DNA of 50,131 bases from Acidobacteriota bacterium (GTDB lineage Bacteria > Acidobacteriota > Vicinamibacteria > Vicinamibacterales > CAVVIG01). The DNA lies in contig QHWJ01000226.1 of NCBI GenBank assembly GCA_003222535.1, positions 36,153 to 86,283 of the forward strand, read 5' to 3'. Position 1 is the first letter of the stretch. The number at the start of each line of letters is the position of its first letter. A program made the translations under genes and the position numbers. Under the pieces are notes generated by a model. It was not told the origin of the DNA. It worked only from the letters and a program-made list of their open reading frames with translations, and searched no databases. Positions 1 through 9,283 of the stretch are shown piece after piece.

Positions 1-235
1 CTCGAGCGATCCGCTCGGCTCTCACTTCGACCGTCGATCCGTCCACACCCTCGACATCGATCCTGCCGTTGGTATTGACGATCCGCACTTCGCCGCCGGG
101 GCTCAGAGAATAGGTGTGGGTCCACTCCTCGGTGGCCCGCGCCGTCAGGTGCCCCAGCGACATGTCGCAGCCGGCGAGCCCGACCACTAGCGGCAGCAGC
201 AGGACGCGGACCCTGGGCGACACACGGTATTGCAT
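1..235 (-). CDS. Lipoprotein with DUF4097-like beta-repeat domain (3' end outside window)
   Basis: This is the first 78 codons of a gene running off the left edge. The product starts MQYRVSPRV, has a hydrophobic stretch and a lipobox LAGC near residues 20-23, so it should be a lipidated, membrane-anchored export product. After it comes a segment with GGEVRIVNTNGRIDVEGVDG, which resembles the start of the DUF4097/putative-adhesin beta-helix family. The ATG at 235 is chosen because GGAGG lies 5 bases upstream. The gene follows smc with a 38-bp gap on the same strand and is probably cotranscribed with it. Function is unknown; the DUF4097 assignment rests on a short stretch only. Confidence 0.7.
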   Translation of the reverse strand, partial: MQYRVSPRVRVLLLPLVVGLAGCDMSLGHLTARATEEWTHTYSLSPGGEVRIVNTNGRIDVEGVDGSTVEVRAERIAR

Positions 236-273
236 CGAAACCTCCGCGGAGTACATACGCCGGGAAGAAGGGC

Positions 274-3200
274 TCAGTTCAACTGGACTGAAATCAGCTT
301 CGAGACGCCCGGCTCCTCCATCGTCACGCCGTAGAGCCGGTCGGCAATCTCCATGGTCTTCCGGTTGTGCGTGATGACGATGAACTGGGTGTGCTCCTGC
401 ATGCCGCGAAGCATCTCCACGAACCGGCCGATATTGGCGTCGTCGAGCGGCGCGTCGATCTCGTCGAGCAGGCAGAAGGGGCTCGGCTTGTACTTGAACA
501 TCCCGAACATCAGGGCAATCGCCGTCAGCGCCTTCTCGCCACCCGACAGGAGCTGCACGCTCTGGAGCCGCTTGCCCGGCGGCTGGGCGACGATTTCGAT
601 GCCGCTTTCGAGCGGATCGTTCTCGTCGAGCAGCGTCAGGCCCGCGCGGCCGCCGCCGAAGAGCGTGCTGAACGTGTGCTGGAAATTCTCGTTGATCGCC
701 GAGAACGCTTCCGTGAAACGCGCGGTCGTCGTCTCGTCGATGCGCTCGATCGCTTCGCTGGTCTGCGCGATCGAGTCGACGAGGTCCTTGCGCTGCGCCG
801 TCAGGAACGTATGACGCGCTTCGAGCTCTTCGAACTCGCCGATCGCCATCATGTTCACGGGACCGACTCGATCGATCTTCGCGCGCAGGGCGCTGACGGC
901 CTCTTCGGCGCTCGGCGCCGGCTTCGCGGAGGCTCCAGTCGCCTGTCGCCAGTCATCGGCCGGACCGACGACCGACGACTGCGCGGTGTCGACGCGGTCC
1001 TCGTCGGGCTCCTCAGCGAAGACGACGTCGGCGTCAGGGACCGCGTGGCCCTCGCGTTCGAGCTGATCGATTTCCGCGACCACGTCGTCGAGCGTGGCGT
1101 TCACCGCGTCCTCGCACGTGTGGCCAAGATGCGAGAGATCCGCTTCGGCGGTCGCGCGAGCGACGTCCGCCTCCGAAACGACGGCGCGAATCGCATCGAG
1201 CGCGACGCGCGCGTCCTTGATCGACGCTTCGAGCTCGTCGGTCCTGGTGCGCAACGCCCCCACGACGTCATCCCTCGCCATGACGGCTTGACGAAGCGCG
1301 TCGAGGGCGCGCTCGTCGGCGTCGAGCTGCAACCGGCCGGACGCGATCGCCGCGTGCAGCTCACGGACCCGGTGCTTCGCCTCGTCGAGCTCCGCGGAGA
1401 GCGCGGCGGACCGCTCGTCCAGTTCCAGGGCCGCTTCCTCCAGCCGCTGCACCTCCGACGACAGCGCGCTCGCACGCTCGACGAGCGCGGCGAGCGCCGC
1501 GCCGGCGTCCGCGGCGCGATGGCTCAGGTCTTCGGCCGCCTCACGCGCTTCGAACAAACGGCGCTGGGCGAAGGTCAGGCGCTGGTCGGCGTGGCGCTGG
1601 GCCTCTTCAAGCCGTGCAATCGAGGCGCGCGCCTCTTCCTGCCGACGGTCGAGCGTGTCGCGCTCCTCCTCCGCCTGGCGCTTCTCGCGCGCGAGCTGCT
1701 CCGATTTCTGCGCGAGCCGCGCCTCCTCGTCCGCGGCGTGCTGCAGTTGCGCGTCGTACCCGACGACGGCCTTTTCCTGCCGGTGGTGCTCCGCATTCAA
1801 CGCGGCAATCGCGTTGGAGGCGTGCGCGATCGTGGCCTCGAGCTCCGCCGTGTCCTGCGCGAGCCGGAGCAGCGCCTCGCGATCCGCCGCGATCCGCTGC
1901 CGCAGTTCCTTGATCTCGCCCTTCGTCGCGAGGATGCCGCGCGCCTCGGCGCTTCCGCCGCCGGAAACGAGATGCGGACCGCGAAACACGTCCCCGTCGA
2001 GCGTCGCGACGGCGAGCCCCGTCAGCTGGCTGGCGAGGGCCGCTCCGTCGTACGACCGCGCGATCCAGGCGTCACCAACCGCCCGCCGAATCGCGCCCGC
2101 AAACGGTCCGTTCACGCGGACGACGGAGGACAAGGCCACGATGCCTTCGAGCAGCGGAATCGTCGACGCCAGGGAGGGCGGTGCACCCGAGACGTCGCCG
2201 CTGACGCTCATCGGCGTGTGGACATCAGCCACCACCGGAGTCGGCGCCGCCGAAGTCACGAGGAAACCGCATCGGCCGGCGCCGGCCTCCCGGACCAGGT
2301 GGAAGCCGGCCGCGGCGTGCTCCGGACGCTCGACCACCACGTGCTCGAGGAGATCGCCGAGGCACGCCTCGACGGCACGCTCGTAACCGGCCTCGACCTC
2401 GAGATAGTCGGCAATCGCGCCCTGCGGGCTGACCTTGCCGTCCGCCTGCACGAGCACCGTGCGTGCGGCATCGCCGTAGCCGGCGCGCGCCGCGTCGAGC
2501 TCGACGAGGGACTTGAGGCGCGCGTCGAGGCCGGCGAGCTCGTGCTCGCGGGCGCGGACGGAGCGGGCGCGCCATTCGTGCTCGATGCGCGCGCTGGCGA
2601 GCTCCGATTCGCGGGCCGACCGCGCGATGCACGTCGCCGCGATGGATTCGTGCGCGCGCCGCAGACCCTTCACCACGGTGCCGCGCTCGGCCGCCACGCG
2701 CTCCGACTCGATCCGGACGTCGCTCACCTCGACGTCGAGCTTGGACAACGTCTCGGCGACACGATCGCGGGCGGCCGCCGCGTGTTCCAGCGCGTGGCCG
2801 AGCGCGGTGGCGGAATTGAGCGACGAGAATACCTCGCTGCGCGCCGCCTCCACGTCCGCCTCGAGGCCTTCGATCTCGCGGTGCGCCGCCTCGTACGCCT
2901 CCGACTCCGACGCCAGCGTCGCCGCAGCGCGATCGCGCTCGCCGTTCGCCTCCGCCCTGGCGTCACGGCGCCCGGCCAGCATGACGCTCGCCGGCTCACG
3001 TCGCACTTCCAGCCCTTCGAGCTCCGCCGCGACGGTCATCGTCCGCCCCTCGAGCGCCTGAACTTGATCGCGGTCGAACGCGAGCTGCTGCTCCTGACGG
3101 GTGATGGCCAGCTCGCGCGCGTGCGCGGCGTTGCGCGACTCGGTCGACGCCGACTCGGCTTCGACCAGCTCGATGCGCAGGCGTCCGAGATCGGCGTCCA

Positions 3201-4188
3201 TTTCACCGACCCGCGCCGCCGCCGCGGCCTCGCGCTCGCGGGCGTTCGTCAGGCGTGCCCGCGCCGACGCGATCGTGGCCGCGAGCTGGCGGTATTTGCG
3301 CGCGAAGAGCACCTTCTCCCAGCGCCGCAACTCGTCACGCAGGCGCTGATAGCGCCGCGCCTTCCCCGCCTGGCGCTTCAGCGTGCCGCGCTGCCTCTCC
3401 ACCTCGAAGGCGATGTCGTCGATGCGCGTCAGGTTCACCTGCGCGGCCTGGAGCTTGAGCTCCGCCGAGCGGCGGCGCGCCTTGTACTTCGTCACGCCGG
3501 CCGCTTCTTCGATGAGCTGGCGGCGATCGGTCGACCGCGAGCTCAGGATGATCCCGATCATGCCTTGCTCGATGACCGAGTACGCCTTGGCGCCCAGCCC
3601 GGTATCCATGAGCAGATCATGGACATCGCGCAGACGGCACACCTGGCCGTCGATCAGATACTCGCTCTCGCCCGACCGGTACAACCTCCGCGTCACTTCG
3701 ATTTCGCGCGCGACTGATTGAATGACGGCTTCGGCCCCGGTCCGGCTGAGGCCCGACACAACCGGCAGCCGCTCGTCGCCGTGGTCGTGCGCGTTCGCGT
3801 GAGGGCCGTCTCCGTTGTGACCGCTGCCGTTGCCGCTCGTGTGACCCCGGCCGCGGCCGTTCCCGATTGCGTCCTCGCCGCCGTTGCTCTGCTCGATCGG
3901 GAAGGCGGGTCCGCTGACCGTCTTCAGGAACCCGCTGAACCGCAGCCGGACTTCGGCTGTGGCCGTGGGCTTGCGCGCATCGCTGCCGCTGAAGATGACG
4001 TCTTCCATCTTGTCGCCGCGCAGGCTCTTGGCGCTCTGCTCCCCCATCACCCACGTGATCGCGTCCGCGACGTTGCTCTTGCCACACCCGTTCGGGCCGA
4101 CAATCGCCGTCACGCCCTTGTCGAAGGCAAGCTCCGATCGGTCGGAAAACGATTTGAAGCCGTTGATTTCAAGACGTTCGAGGCGCAT
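274..4188 (-). CDS. smc: Chromosome segregation protein SMC
   Basis: SMC ATPase of the bacterial condensin (SMC-ScpAB), which organises and segregates the nucleoid. The 1304-aa product has the full layout: N-terminal ATPase half with Walker A GPNGCGKSN (residues 31-39), long coiled coil, a hinge beginning around GAIADYLEVEAGYERAVEAC, a second coiled coil, then the signature LLSGGEKALTAIAL (about 1213) and Walker B CLLDEIDAP (about 1239). It is longer than the usual 1150-1200 aa. Part of the excess is a Gly/Asn/His-rich insertion at about residues 90-155, between the strand ending RLRFSGF and the conserved EIEVTRRLYRSGESEYLI. A sigma-70-like promoter lies at 4403-4431. The long plus-strand frames opposite it are antisense artefacts of high GC. 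Confidence 0.98.
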   Translation of the reverse strand: MRLERLEINGFKSFSDRSELAFDKGVTAIVGPNGCGKSNVADAITWVMGEQSAKSLRGDKMEDVIFSGSDARKPTATAEVRLRFSGFLKTVSGPAFPIEQSNGGEDAIGNGRGRGHTSGNGSGHNGDGPHANAHDHGDERLPVVSGLSRTGAEAVIQSVAREIEVTRRLYRSGESEYLIDGQVCRLRDVHDLLMDTGLGAKAYSVIEQGMIGIILSSRSTDRRQLIEEAAGVTKYKARRRSAELKLQAAQVNLTRIDDIAFEVERQRGTLKRQAGKARRYQRLRDELRRWEKVLFARKYRQLAATIASARARLTNAREREAAAAARVGEMDADLGRLRIELVEAESASTESRNAAHARELAITRQEQQLAFDRDQVQALEGRTMTVAAELEGLEVRREPASVMLAGRRDARAEANGERDRAAATLASESEAYEAAHREIEGLEADVEAARSEVFSSLNSATALGHALEHAAAARDRVAETLSKLDVEVSDVRIESERVAAERGTVVKGLRRAHESIAATCIARSARESELASARIEHEWRARSVRAREHELAGLDARLKSLVELDAARAGYGDAARTVLVQADGKVSPQGAIADYLEVEAGYERAVEACLGDLLEHVVVERPEHAAAGFHLVREAGAGRCGFLVTSAAPTPVVADVHTPMSVSGDVSGAPPSLASTIPLLEGIVALSSVVRVNGPFAGAIRRAVGDAWIARSYDGAALASQLTGLAVATLDGDVFRGPHLVSGGGSAEARGILATKGEIKELRQRIAADREALLRLAQDTAELEATIAHASNAIAALNAEHHRQEKAVVGYDAQLQHAADEEARLAQKSEQLAREKRQAEEERDTLDRRQEEARASIARLEEAQRHADQRLTFAQRRLFEAREAAEDLSHRAADAGAALAALVERASALSSEVQRLEEAALELDERSAALSAELDEAKHRVRELHAAIASGRLQLDADERALDALRQAVMARDDVVGALRTRTDELEASIKDARVALDAIRAVVSEADVARATAEADLSHLGHTCEDAVNATLDDVVAEIDQLEREGHAVPDADVVFAEEPDEDRVDTAQSSVVGPADDWRQATGASAKPAPSAEEAVSALRAKIDRVGPVNMMAIGEFEELEARHTFLTAQRKDLVDSIAQTSEAIERIDETTTARFTEAFSAINENFQHTFSTLFGGGRAGLTLLDENDPLESGIEIVAQPPGKRLQSVQLLSGGEKALTAIALMFGMFKYKPSPFCLLDEIDAPLDDANIGRFVEMLRGMQEHTQFIVITHNRKTMEIADRLYGVTMEEPGVSKLISVQLN

Positions 4189-4197
4189 CGGACACCC

Positions 4198-4294
4198 AAT
4201 ACGGATTGCGCGTTACGCATTGCGGCACGCGCGTGTGGATGGCGGCCTGCGGCGCGACGGCCCGCACTCCGGGATCCGGGATCGCAATACGCGG
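4198..4294. repeat. Heptamer-arm inverted repeat in smc leader
   Basis: Left arm 4198-4225 reads as four 7-bp words of the type AATACGG / ATTGCGC / GTTACGC / ATTGCGG. Right arm 4262-4294 contains CGGGATC twice and GCAATAC. The arm ends are roughly complementary (TATTGCG with CGCAATG; AGTGCGG with CCGCAAT). This is a weaker member of the short-word family seen across the window. Confidence 0.45.
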
Positions 4295-4402
4295 TTTCGT
4301 TGAGGTTGGCTGGGAAACGACCAGGCAAAAACGACCGGTCTGTCGGCCCTCTCTCGCCCTCCACGAGGAGGAGGGCGGCCCCGGGGCCAAAGCGCGGTCG
4401 TC

Positions 4403-4431
4403 AGTGTAACAAGGCCTAGTTATTGGGGCAA
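4403..4431 (-). promoter_or_regulatory. Putative sigma-70 promoter of smc
   Basis: Read on the minus strand: TTGCCC, 17-bp spacer, TACACT. Transcription would start near 4396 and give a leader of about 200 bases containing the hairpin and the short-word repeat. Confidence 0.5.
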
Positions 4432-4527
4432 GCGCAAAGCTGATACCCATCCAATTGTGGTCGCCTGCCCGAACGGATGAAACGTGGAACGTTCGCCGGT
4501 CAATCTCAGCGATTCACCAGACTCACG

Positions 4528-6159
4528 TCAATGATCCGCCTTGATCTTCGTGCCTCGGTTGAGCTCCATCAGCTTCTGCGCCTCGCTGAACACCGCCAGC
4601 GCCCCTTGCGCCTGCGGATCGACGCCGATCAGATGGCGTCGCGCATCCGCGATTCCAAAGACCGCATTGTCGATTTCAAAGCGAATCATCGCTTTGATGA
4701 AGTCGAAGTCCTTCTTGAAGGCGTCCTCGTCGATCTTCACGCGGTCCGCCTTCAGCTGCTCGCGGTAATCGGCGACCATCGCCTCGTCGACGAGGAAATT
4801 CGGCTTGACCGTTTTGCGGCCGCTCGATTCCTGCGAGACGCGCGTGTCGCCTTCGGCGGCGTACTTCTGCGCGTAATTGGCGAAGGTCGACCGCGCGAAC
4901 AGCATCCGGCCGAAGCGGCTGGGATTGAAGCCTTCGATGGGGCCCGCAATCCGCTTGTCGGGCTCGATGCCCCCGCCGCTGTAGACGGGACGACCGGCGC
5001 TGGTCTGCTTCAGGTCGCTCGGGTTGTGCGGCTTGTCCGCGTCCTGATCGCGCAGCGAATAACTGAGATACTCGTCAAAGCTCGCGTCCCATGGGCGCTG
5101 AATGATGCGTCCGGCCGGCGTGTAGTAGTGCGCCGTGGTGAGCGCGAGGCCGGCGCCGCCGCTGATACGATAAACCGACTGCACGAGCGCCTTACCGAAC
5201 GTCGTCTCGCCGACGATGTAGGCGCGATCGTGATCCTGGAGGGCGCCGGCGACGATTTCAGACGCGCTCGCGCTGTTGCGGTTCGCCAGCGCGACGATCG
5301 GGATTTGGGTGAACTCGCCGTCCTCGGTCGCACGATAGTCCTGGTCCGAGTTCGCCACGCGGCCGCGCGTGTAGACGATCATCTTGCCGCGGGGCAGGAA
5401 CTCGTTGGCCACCTTGATCGCCTGGTCGAGCGGGCCGCCGGGATTGCCGCGGATATCGAACAGCAGGCGCCGCATGCCCTTCGAGGCGAGATCGTGCAGC
5501 GCGCGCTTGACGTCGCGATCCGTGTTCTCGCCGAAATCCTGCATCCGGATGTAGCCGGTCGTCGCGTCGAGCATGAAGTACGCGGGCACCGTCGGGATGT
5601 ACACTTCGTCGCGCGTCAACTCGATCGGAATCAGCTGCTCGTAGCCACGGCGCTTGACGCCAACGGCGACGTTCGTGCCTTTCGGCCCGCGCAGCTTGTG
5701 CATCGCCTGCTCGACGGTCCAGCCTTTGGCATCTTCACCGCCCACCCTCGCGAGCACGTCGCCGCGGCGGATGCCCTTCTTGTACGCCGGCGATCCCTCG
5801 AACACGAGCATCGCGGTGATGTCACCGTCGATCGCCTGAATCGAGACGCCGATGCCGTAGTAGCGGCCCTCCTGCCGTTCGCGCATCTGCGCGTACTCGC
5901 GCGGATCGAAAAAGCTCGAGTGCGGATCGAGCGTGCCGAGCATGCCGCGGACCGCGCCGTATACGAGGCGATCGGGCTCCGCCTTGTCGATGTAGCTCGT
6001 CTCGATCGCGTTCAACGCCGCGGTGAATGCGCGATAATGCTCAGGGACTTTGTCGTCGGTCGCGAGCGCGCTGCGTCCGAAGAAACCGCCAACGAGGGCG
6101 GACACGAGGATTGCGAAGACCACGGCAGGCAGAGGACGGTAACGTCGCATAATCCGCAT
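4528..6159 (-). CDS. C-terminal processing peptidase (S41 family) with PDZ domain
   Basis: Periplasmic serine protease that trims or degrades exported proteins from their C-termini. The ATG at 6159 gives 543 aa; a TTG nine codons upstream would also be possible. A membrane anchor or signal lies at residues 11-30, a PDZ domain at about 100-180 (RRGDVLARVGGEDAKGW), and the S41 core follows. The catalytic dyad is visible: Ser298 in NSASASE and Lys323 in FGKALVQ, with the usual 25-residue separation. About 150 residues after the core are less conserved. It is transcribed away from tatA; its own promoter must lie within 6160-6290. Family assignment is firm; the substrate cannot be read from the sequence. 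Confidence 0.95.
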   Translation of the reverse strand: MRIMRRYRPLPAVVFAILVSALVGGFFGRSALATDDKVPEHYRAFTAALNAIETSYIDKAEPDRLVYGAVRGMLGTLDPHSSFFDPREYAQMRERQEGRYYGIGVSIQAIDGDITAMLVFEGSPAYKKGIRRGDVLARVGGEDAKGWTVEQAMHKLRGPKGTNVAVGVKRRGYEQLIPIELTRDEVYIPTVPAYFMLDATTGYIRMQDFGENTDRDVKRALHDLASKGMRRLLFDIRGNPGGPLDQAIKVANEFLPRGKMIVYTRGRVANSDQDYRATEDGEFTQIPIVALANRNSASASEIVAGALQDHDRAYIVGETTFGKALVQSVYRISGGAGLALTTAHYYTPAGRIIQRPWDASFDEYLSYSLRDQDADKPHNPSDLKQTSAGRPVYSGGGIEPDKRIAGPIEGFNPSRFGRMLFARSTFANYAQKYAAEGDTRVSQESSGRKTVKPNFLVDEAMVADYREQLKADRVKIDEDAFKKDFDFIKAMIRFEIDNAVFGIADARRHLIGVDPQAQGALAVFSEAQKLMELNRGTKIKADH

Positions 6160-6218
6160 GGTAGCAGATAACTTCCTTACGAGCAACGACTTCTGGGCAT
6201 CATGCTCCCTGGAACTTC

Positions 6219-6247
6219 TTGACCGGGGCGGAGCCCGTTCCTATAAT
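6219..6247 (+). promoter_or_regulatory. Sigma-70 promoter of tatAC
   Basis: TTGACC, 17-bp spacer, TATAAT: a near-perfect consensus promoter. The expected start is about 6254, 36 bases before the tatA ATG. Confidence 0.8.
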
Positions 6248-6289
6248 GACGGGAGCCGGCCCGCATTGTAATTGCGAAAGTGGGGAGTC

Positions 6290-6577
6290 ATGTTTGGTTC
6301 TATCGGAATGCCGGAGCTGATCATCATTTTTGTCATCGCACTGATCATATTTGGCCCTCGCAAGCTGCCCGAGCTGGGTCGCTCACTCGGCAAGAGCCTG
6401 GCCGAATTCAAGAAAGCCTCGAACGAACTGAAAAGTACCCTGGAAGAAGAGATTCGGCTCGAAGAGACGCGCTCGAGCCTCGAAGCGTCCAAGGCCGCCG
6501 CCGCCACGGCGACGTCCGTTCCCGTCCCGCACGCCGACGAACCGGTACAGGCACGGACGATCGATCACAGCGCGTAA
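6290..6577 (+). CDS. tatA: Sec-independent translocase subunit TatA
   Basis: Pore-forming component of the twin-arginine system, which exports folded proteins. The product of 95 aa begins [14 protein letters not shown], with one transmembrane helix (about 4-21), the conserved [22 protein letters not shown] hinge and amphipathic helix (split here: [12 protein letters not shown] then [10 protein letters not shown]), and an Ala/Glu-rich soluble tail. The ATG at 6290 is chosen over an upstream TTG because it matches the family N-terminus and follows GGGGAG. It lies 12 bases before tatC and shares the promoter at 6219. TatB is not seen here, so this TatA may serve both roles or tatB lies elsewhere. 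Confidence 0.95.
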   Translation: MFGSIGMPELIIIFVIALIIFGPRKLPELGRSLGKSLAEFKKASNELKSTLEEEIRLEETRSSLEASKAAAATATSVPVPHADEPVQARTIDHSA

Positions 6578-6589
6578 GCGACACGTGTA

Positions 6590-7414
6590 ATGGCCCTCGT
6601 GCCCTTCCCGGGCCCCCAGTCGGGGGCCTACCCGGTCCCCCCTCCGGAGGATGACGACGACAGCCCGGCCATCGGGAAGATGTCGTTTCTGGAGCATCTC
6701 GACGAGCTCCGGAAGCGGATCGTCAATTCCGCGATCGCGATCGGCGTGTGCGTGGTCGTCGGGTTCGCGTTCATCAACAGGATCGTCGACTTCATCCTGG
6801 CGCCGACGCGCAAGGCGCTGCCGGCCGGCGTCAAACTGATTTACACCGAGCCCGGCGAAGCCTTCTCGCTCTATGTCCAGATCGCGCTCATCATGGGCGT
6901 CGTTCTGGCGGCGCCGTTCATCATGTATCAGGTGTGGAAGTTCATCGCGCCCGGCTTGTATTCAAACGAGAAGCGGATGGCGGTCCCGTTCGTGCTCTTC
7001 ACCACTATCGGGTTCGTGCTCGGCGCGGCGTTCAATCACTACATCGCGTTTCCGTTCATGATGGCGTTCTTCGCGAGCTTCAACACGCCGGACCTCGCGT
7101 TCATGCCGAAGCTCGACGAGGTTTTCGGGCTGTACACGAAGATGCTGCTCGGCATGGGCATCGTCTTCCAGATGCCGGCGGTCGTGTTCTTCCTCGCGAA
7201 GATGAAGATGATCACGGCGCGGTTCCTGCTGGCGAACTTCAAGTACGCCTTCCTCATCATCTTCATCGCCGCGGCAGTGATCACGCCGACCGGCGACATG
7301 ATGACGCAGACCATCTTTGCGGCGCCGATGGTCGCGCTGTACATCCTCAGCATCGTGATCGCCTGGGTCGTCGGACCCAAGCGGCTCAGGGCTCCCGCGG
7401 ACGAGATCAGCTAG
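6590..7414 (+). CDS. tatC: Sec-independent translocase subunit TatC
   Basis: Multispanning receptor for twin-arginine signal peptides. The 274-aa product has an acidic, proline-rich leader of 30 residues (PPPEDDDDSPAIGK), then the conserved MSFLEHLDELRKRI motif and six hydrophobic helices, ending in VVGPKRLR. It is slightly longer than typical TatC because of the leader. No clear ribosome binding site precedes the ATG, so it may be translated by coupling to tatA, whose stop is 12 bases upstream. The spacing and order tatA-tatC on one promoter support an operon. Confidence 0.96.
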   Translation: MALVPFPGPQSGAYPVPPPEDDDDSPAIGKMSFLEHLDELRKRIVNSAIAIGVCVVVGFAFINRIVDFILAPTRKALPAGVKLIYTEPGEAFSLYVQIALIMGVVLAAPFIMYQVWKFIAPGLYSNEKRMAVPFVLFTTIGFVLGAAFNHYIAFPFMMAFFASFNTPDLAFMPKLDEVFGLYTKMLLGMGIVFQMPAVVFFLAKMKMITARFLLANFKYAFLIIFIAAAVITPTGDMMTQTIFAAPMVALYILSIVIAWVVGPKRLRAPADEIS

Positions 7415-7485
7415 TCACGAAGATTCGCCGGTGAGACGGCAGCGCGCGACTCGGCGGTTTCGTTACCTTCCTCCTGCGTCCTTGA

Positions 7486-7514
7486 TTGACTCGAGTACAA
7501 CGCAGCCGTACTAT
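7486..7514 (+). promoter_or_regulatory. Putative sigma-70 promoter of the OmpA-like gene
   Basis: TTGACT, 17-bp spacer, TACTAT, followed by TATAT. It lies 40 bases before the ATG at 7555. A GGGAGGTG ribosome binding site precedes the start. Confidence 0.6.
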
Positions 7515-7554
7515 ATATGGCTGAGCTGCTGATTCCGCGGGAGGTGCAGCCTTC

Positions 7555-9273
7555 ATGACGATTGCGCTTCGTTCTTCGACCCTCACGGCGGCGTGCGTGT
7601 TGTTCGCGACGGCTGCAGGCGCCCAGACGACTTCGACCGGCACAACGACTCCGCCCCAAACCACCGCTTCCCAACCCGACGCATCCACTCGACCGGCGAC
7701 GACGACGTTCTACGGGGACACCGGCCTGTGGTTTGTGCCGACCGCCGAAGTGCTCGCCGACCGCAAGTGGTCCGTCAGCGCGTATCGGCGCGGGACGAAC
7801 TGGATCCAGGGCTACACCAACGTCGCCGATTTCGCCGGGACGTTCGGCGTCGGCATCAAGGACCGCGCGGAGATCTTCGGGTCCTTCCTCGTCGATACGC
7901 GAATCGATCGCGACCTCTACCCGCTGTTCGCGAACGACCCGGCCTTCGGCGGCATCATCGATCGGTACCCGCGCGTCAGTCAGCACTGGACCGGCGACAA
8001 CATCGGCGACTTTTACCTCGGCGCGAAGGTCAACCTCTGGTCCGAGTACCGCCAGAACGCGGCGGCCGTCGCGCTGCGGGGCGTGGTGAAGCTGCCGACG
8101 GGCAAAAAGGACGTGGGCGTCAGTACCGGCAAGCCGGATTTCTCCCTCGACCTCGTCGTCAGCAAGGACGCGGCGAAGCTGGTGGAAGTGTCGGGCTACG
8201 GCGGCTACGAGTTCCGCGGCAATCCCGACGGCTTCGATATTCCGACGGGCGCATTCCGATGGGGCACGGGCTTGACGTTCCCGTCCCGCAACGTCCTGCG
8301 CGTGCTCGGCGAGCTGAACGGCCAGGTTCCGTCGAACGACACCGCCGCCATCACGACGTCAATCGTCGGCGCGGATCTGAGCCGGGCGCCACTCTCGTCG
8401 TCGACGGAGAATCTGACGCGGGCGACTCTCGGGCTGACGGTGCAGGCGAGGAACGGCTTCTTCGCCGGCGCGGGTGTGAGCTGGAACGTGCCGAGCCGGG
8501 CGCGCGACGCGCGCTTCACGGATACGACAGACATCCTCGGCGACTATTACGACTGGCAGTTCCGGATCGGGTATCACCCGGGCGTGAGAGTGTACGTGCC
8601 GCCGCCCCCGCCCCCGCCGCCGCCACCCCCGCCGCCGGCACCGGCGGCGCCGGTGCACAACCTGACCGTCCGGGCGGCGTGCGATCCGTGCTCGGTTGAA
8701 GTGGGCAGGACGTCAACGGTGACGGCGACGGCGCAGGACTCGACGAGCTGCTCCGTCACGTATCGGTGGACCGCGCCGATCGGGACGCTGGCGCAGCCGG
8801 CCGAACGGTCCACGATCTGGACGGCGCCGCAACAGGAAGGCAGCGTGCCGGTGACGGTCACCGTGACGTGCCCCACCGACAACAAGACGGCGTCCGACAC
8901 CGTCAACATCCAGGTGACGCGGCCGCCGGTGCGGACCTACATGTTCGAGGACGTGTATTTCGACTTCGACCGCTACTCGCTGCGCCCGGAAGCGACGCGG
9001 GTGCTGGACGAAGCGGTCACGACGATGCGGGAGAACGCGACGTTGCGGGTGGAGATCGAAGGCCACACCTGCAGCATCGGCACGGCCGAATACAACCTCG
9101 CCCTCGGCGATCGCCGCGCGAACGCCGTGAAGGACTACCTGGTGAGCCGCGGCGTCACGGCCGACCGGCTGCGCACGGTGAGTTACGGCGAGGAGCGGCC
9201 GAAGTACGACAACTCGCGTGAAGAAACGCGCCGGCTCAATCGTCGGGCGGCGTTGGTTGTCAACCTTCGCTAG
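7555..9273 (+). CDS. OmpA-family outer-membrane protein with proline-rich linker
   Basis: Secreted envelope protein of 572 aa. Signal peptide at 1-24 (cut after AAGA). Residues about 45-345 are rich in beta-strand patterns (GVRVYVPP at the end) and look like an outer-membrane barrel. A run of 14 prolines at about 349-362 forms a linker, then a beta-sandwich-like segment with paired cysteines (CDPCSVEVGRTSTV, SCSVTYRW). The C-terminal OmpA domain (about 460-572) shows YFDFDRYSLRPEA and the peptidoglycan-binding region EIEGHTCSIGTAEYNLALGD with RRANAV. It therefore likely ties the outer membrane to peptidoglycan. It is the only gene on its promoter before a repeat element at 9284. Confidence 0.92.
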   Translation: MTIALRSSTLTAACVLFATAAGAQTTSTGTTTPPQTTASQPDASTRPATTTFYGDTGLWFVPTAEVLADRKWSVSAYRRGTNWIQGYTNVADFAGTFGVGIKDRAEIFGSFLVDTRIDRDLYPLFANDPAFGGIIDRYPRVSQHWTGDNIGDFYLGAKVNLWSEYRQNAAAVALRGVVKLPTGKKDVGVSTGKPDFSLDLVVSKDAAKLVEVSGYGGYEFRGNPDGFDIPTGAFRWGTGLTFPSRNVLRVLGELNGQVPSNDTAAITTSIVGADLSRAPLSSSTENLTRATLGLTVQARNGFFAGAGVSWNVPSRARDARFTDTTDILGDYYDWQFRIGYHPGVRVYVPPPPPPPPPPPPPAPAAPVHNLTVRAACDPCSVEVGRTSTVTATAQDSTSCSVTYRWTAPIGTLAQPAERSTIWTAPQQEGSVPVTVTVTCPTDNKTASDTVNIQVTRPPVRTYMFEDVYFDFDRYSLRPEATRVLDEAVTTMRENATLRVEIEGHTCSIGTAEYNLALGDRRANAVKDYLVSRGVTADRLRTVSYGEERPKYDNSREETRRLNRRAALVVNLR

Positions 9274-9283
9274 AGCTGGACAT

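Larger units (their letters stand above)
4189..4527. other. Spacer of 339 bp between ctp and smc
   Basis: No credible gene is seen on either strand. On the minus strand the spacer carries the ctp 3' flank, then a putative smc promoter (4403-4431), a GC hairpin (arms CGCCCTCC at 4355-4362 and GGAGGGCG at 4370-4377, 7-base loop, no adjacent T-tract) and a short-word repeat element (4198-4294) that would lie in the smc 5' UTR. The palindrome GACCGGTC is at 4333-4340. Confidence 0.6.

Noticed and set aside
367-3717. Plus-strand frame of 1116 codons opposite smc
   Set aside because: It is antisense to an unmistakable smc gene, Arg-rich and of no recognisable family; high GC keeps the frame free of stops.
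4477-6171. Plus-strand frame of 564 codons opposite the S41 peptidase
   Set aside because: Antisense artefact; the opposite strand has intact catalytic motifs.
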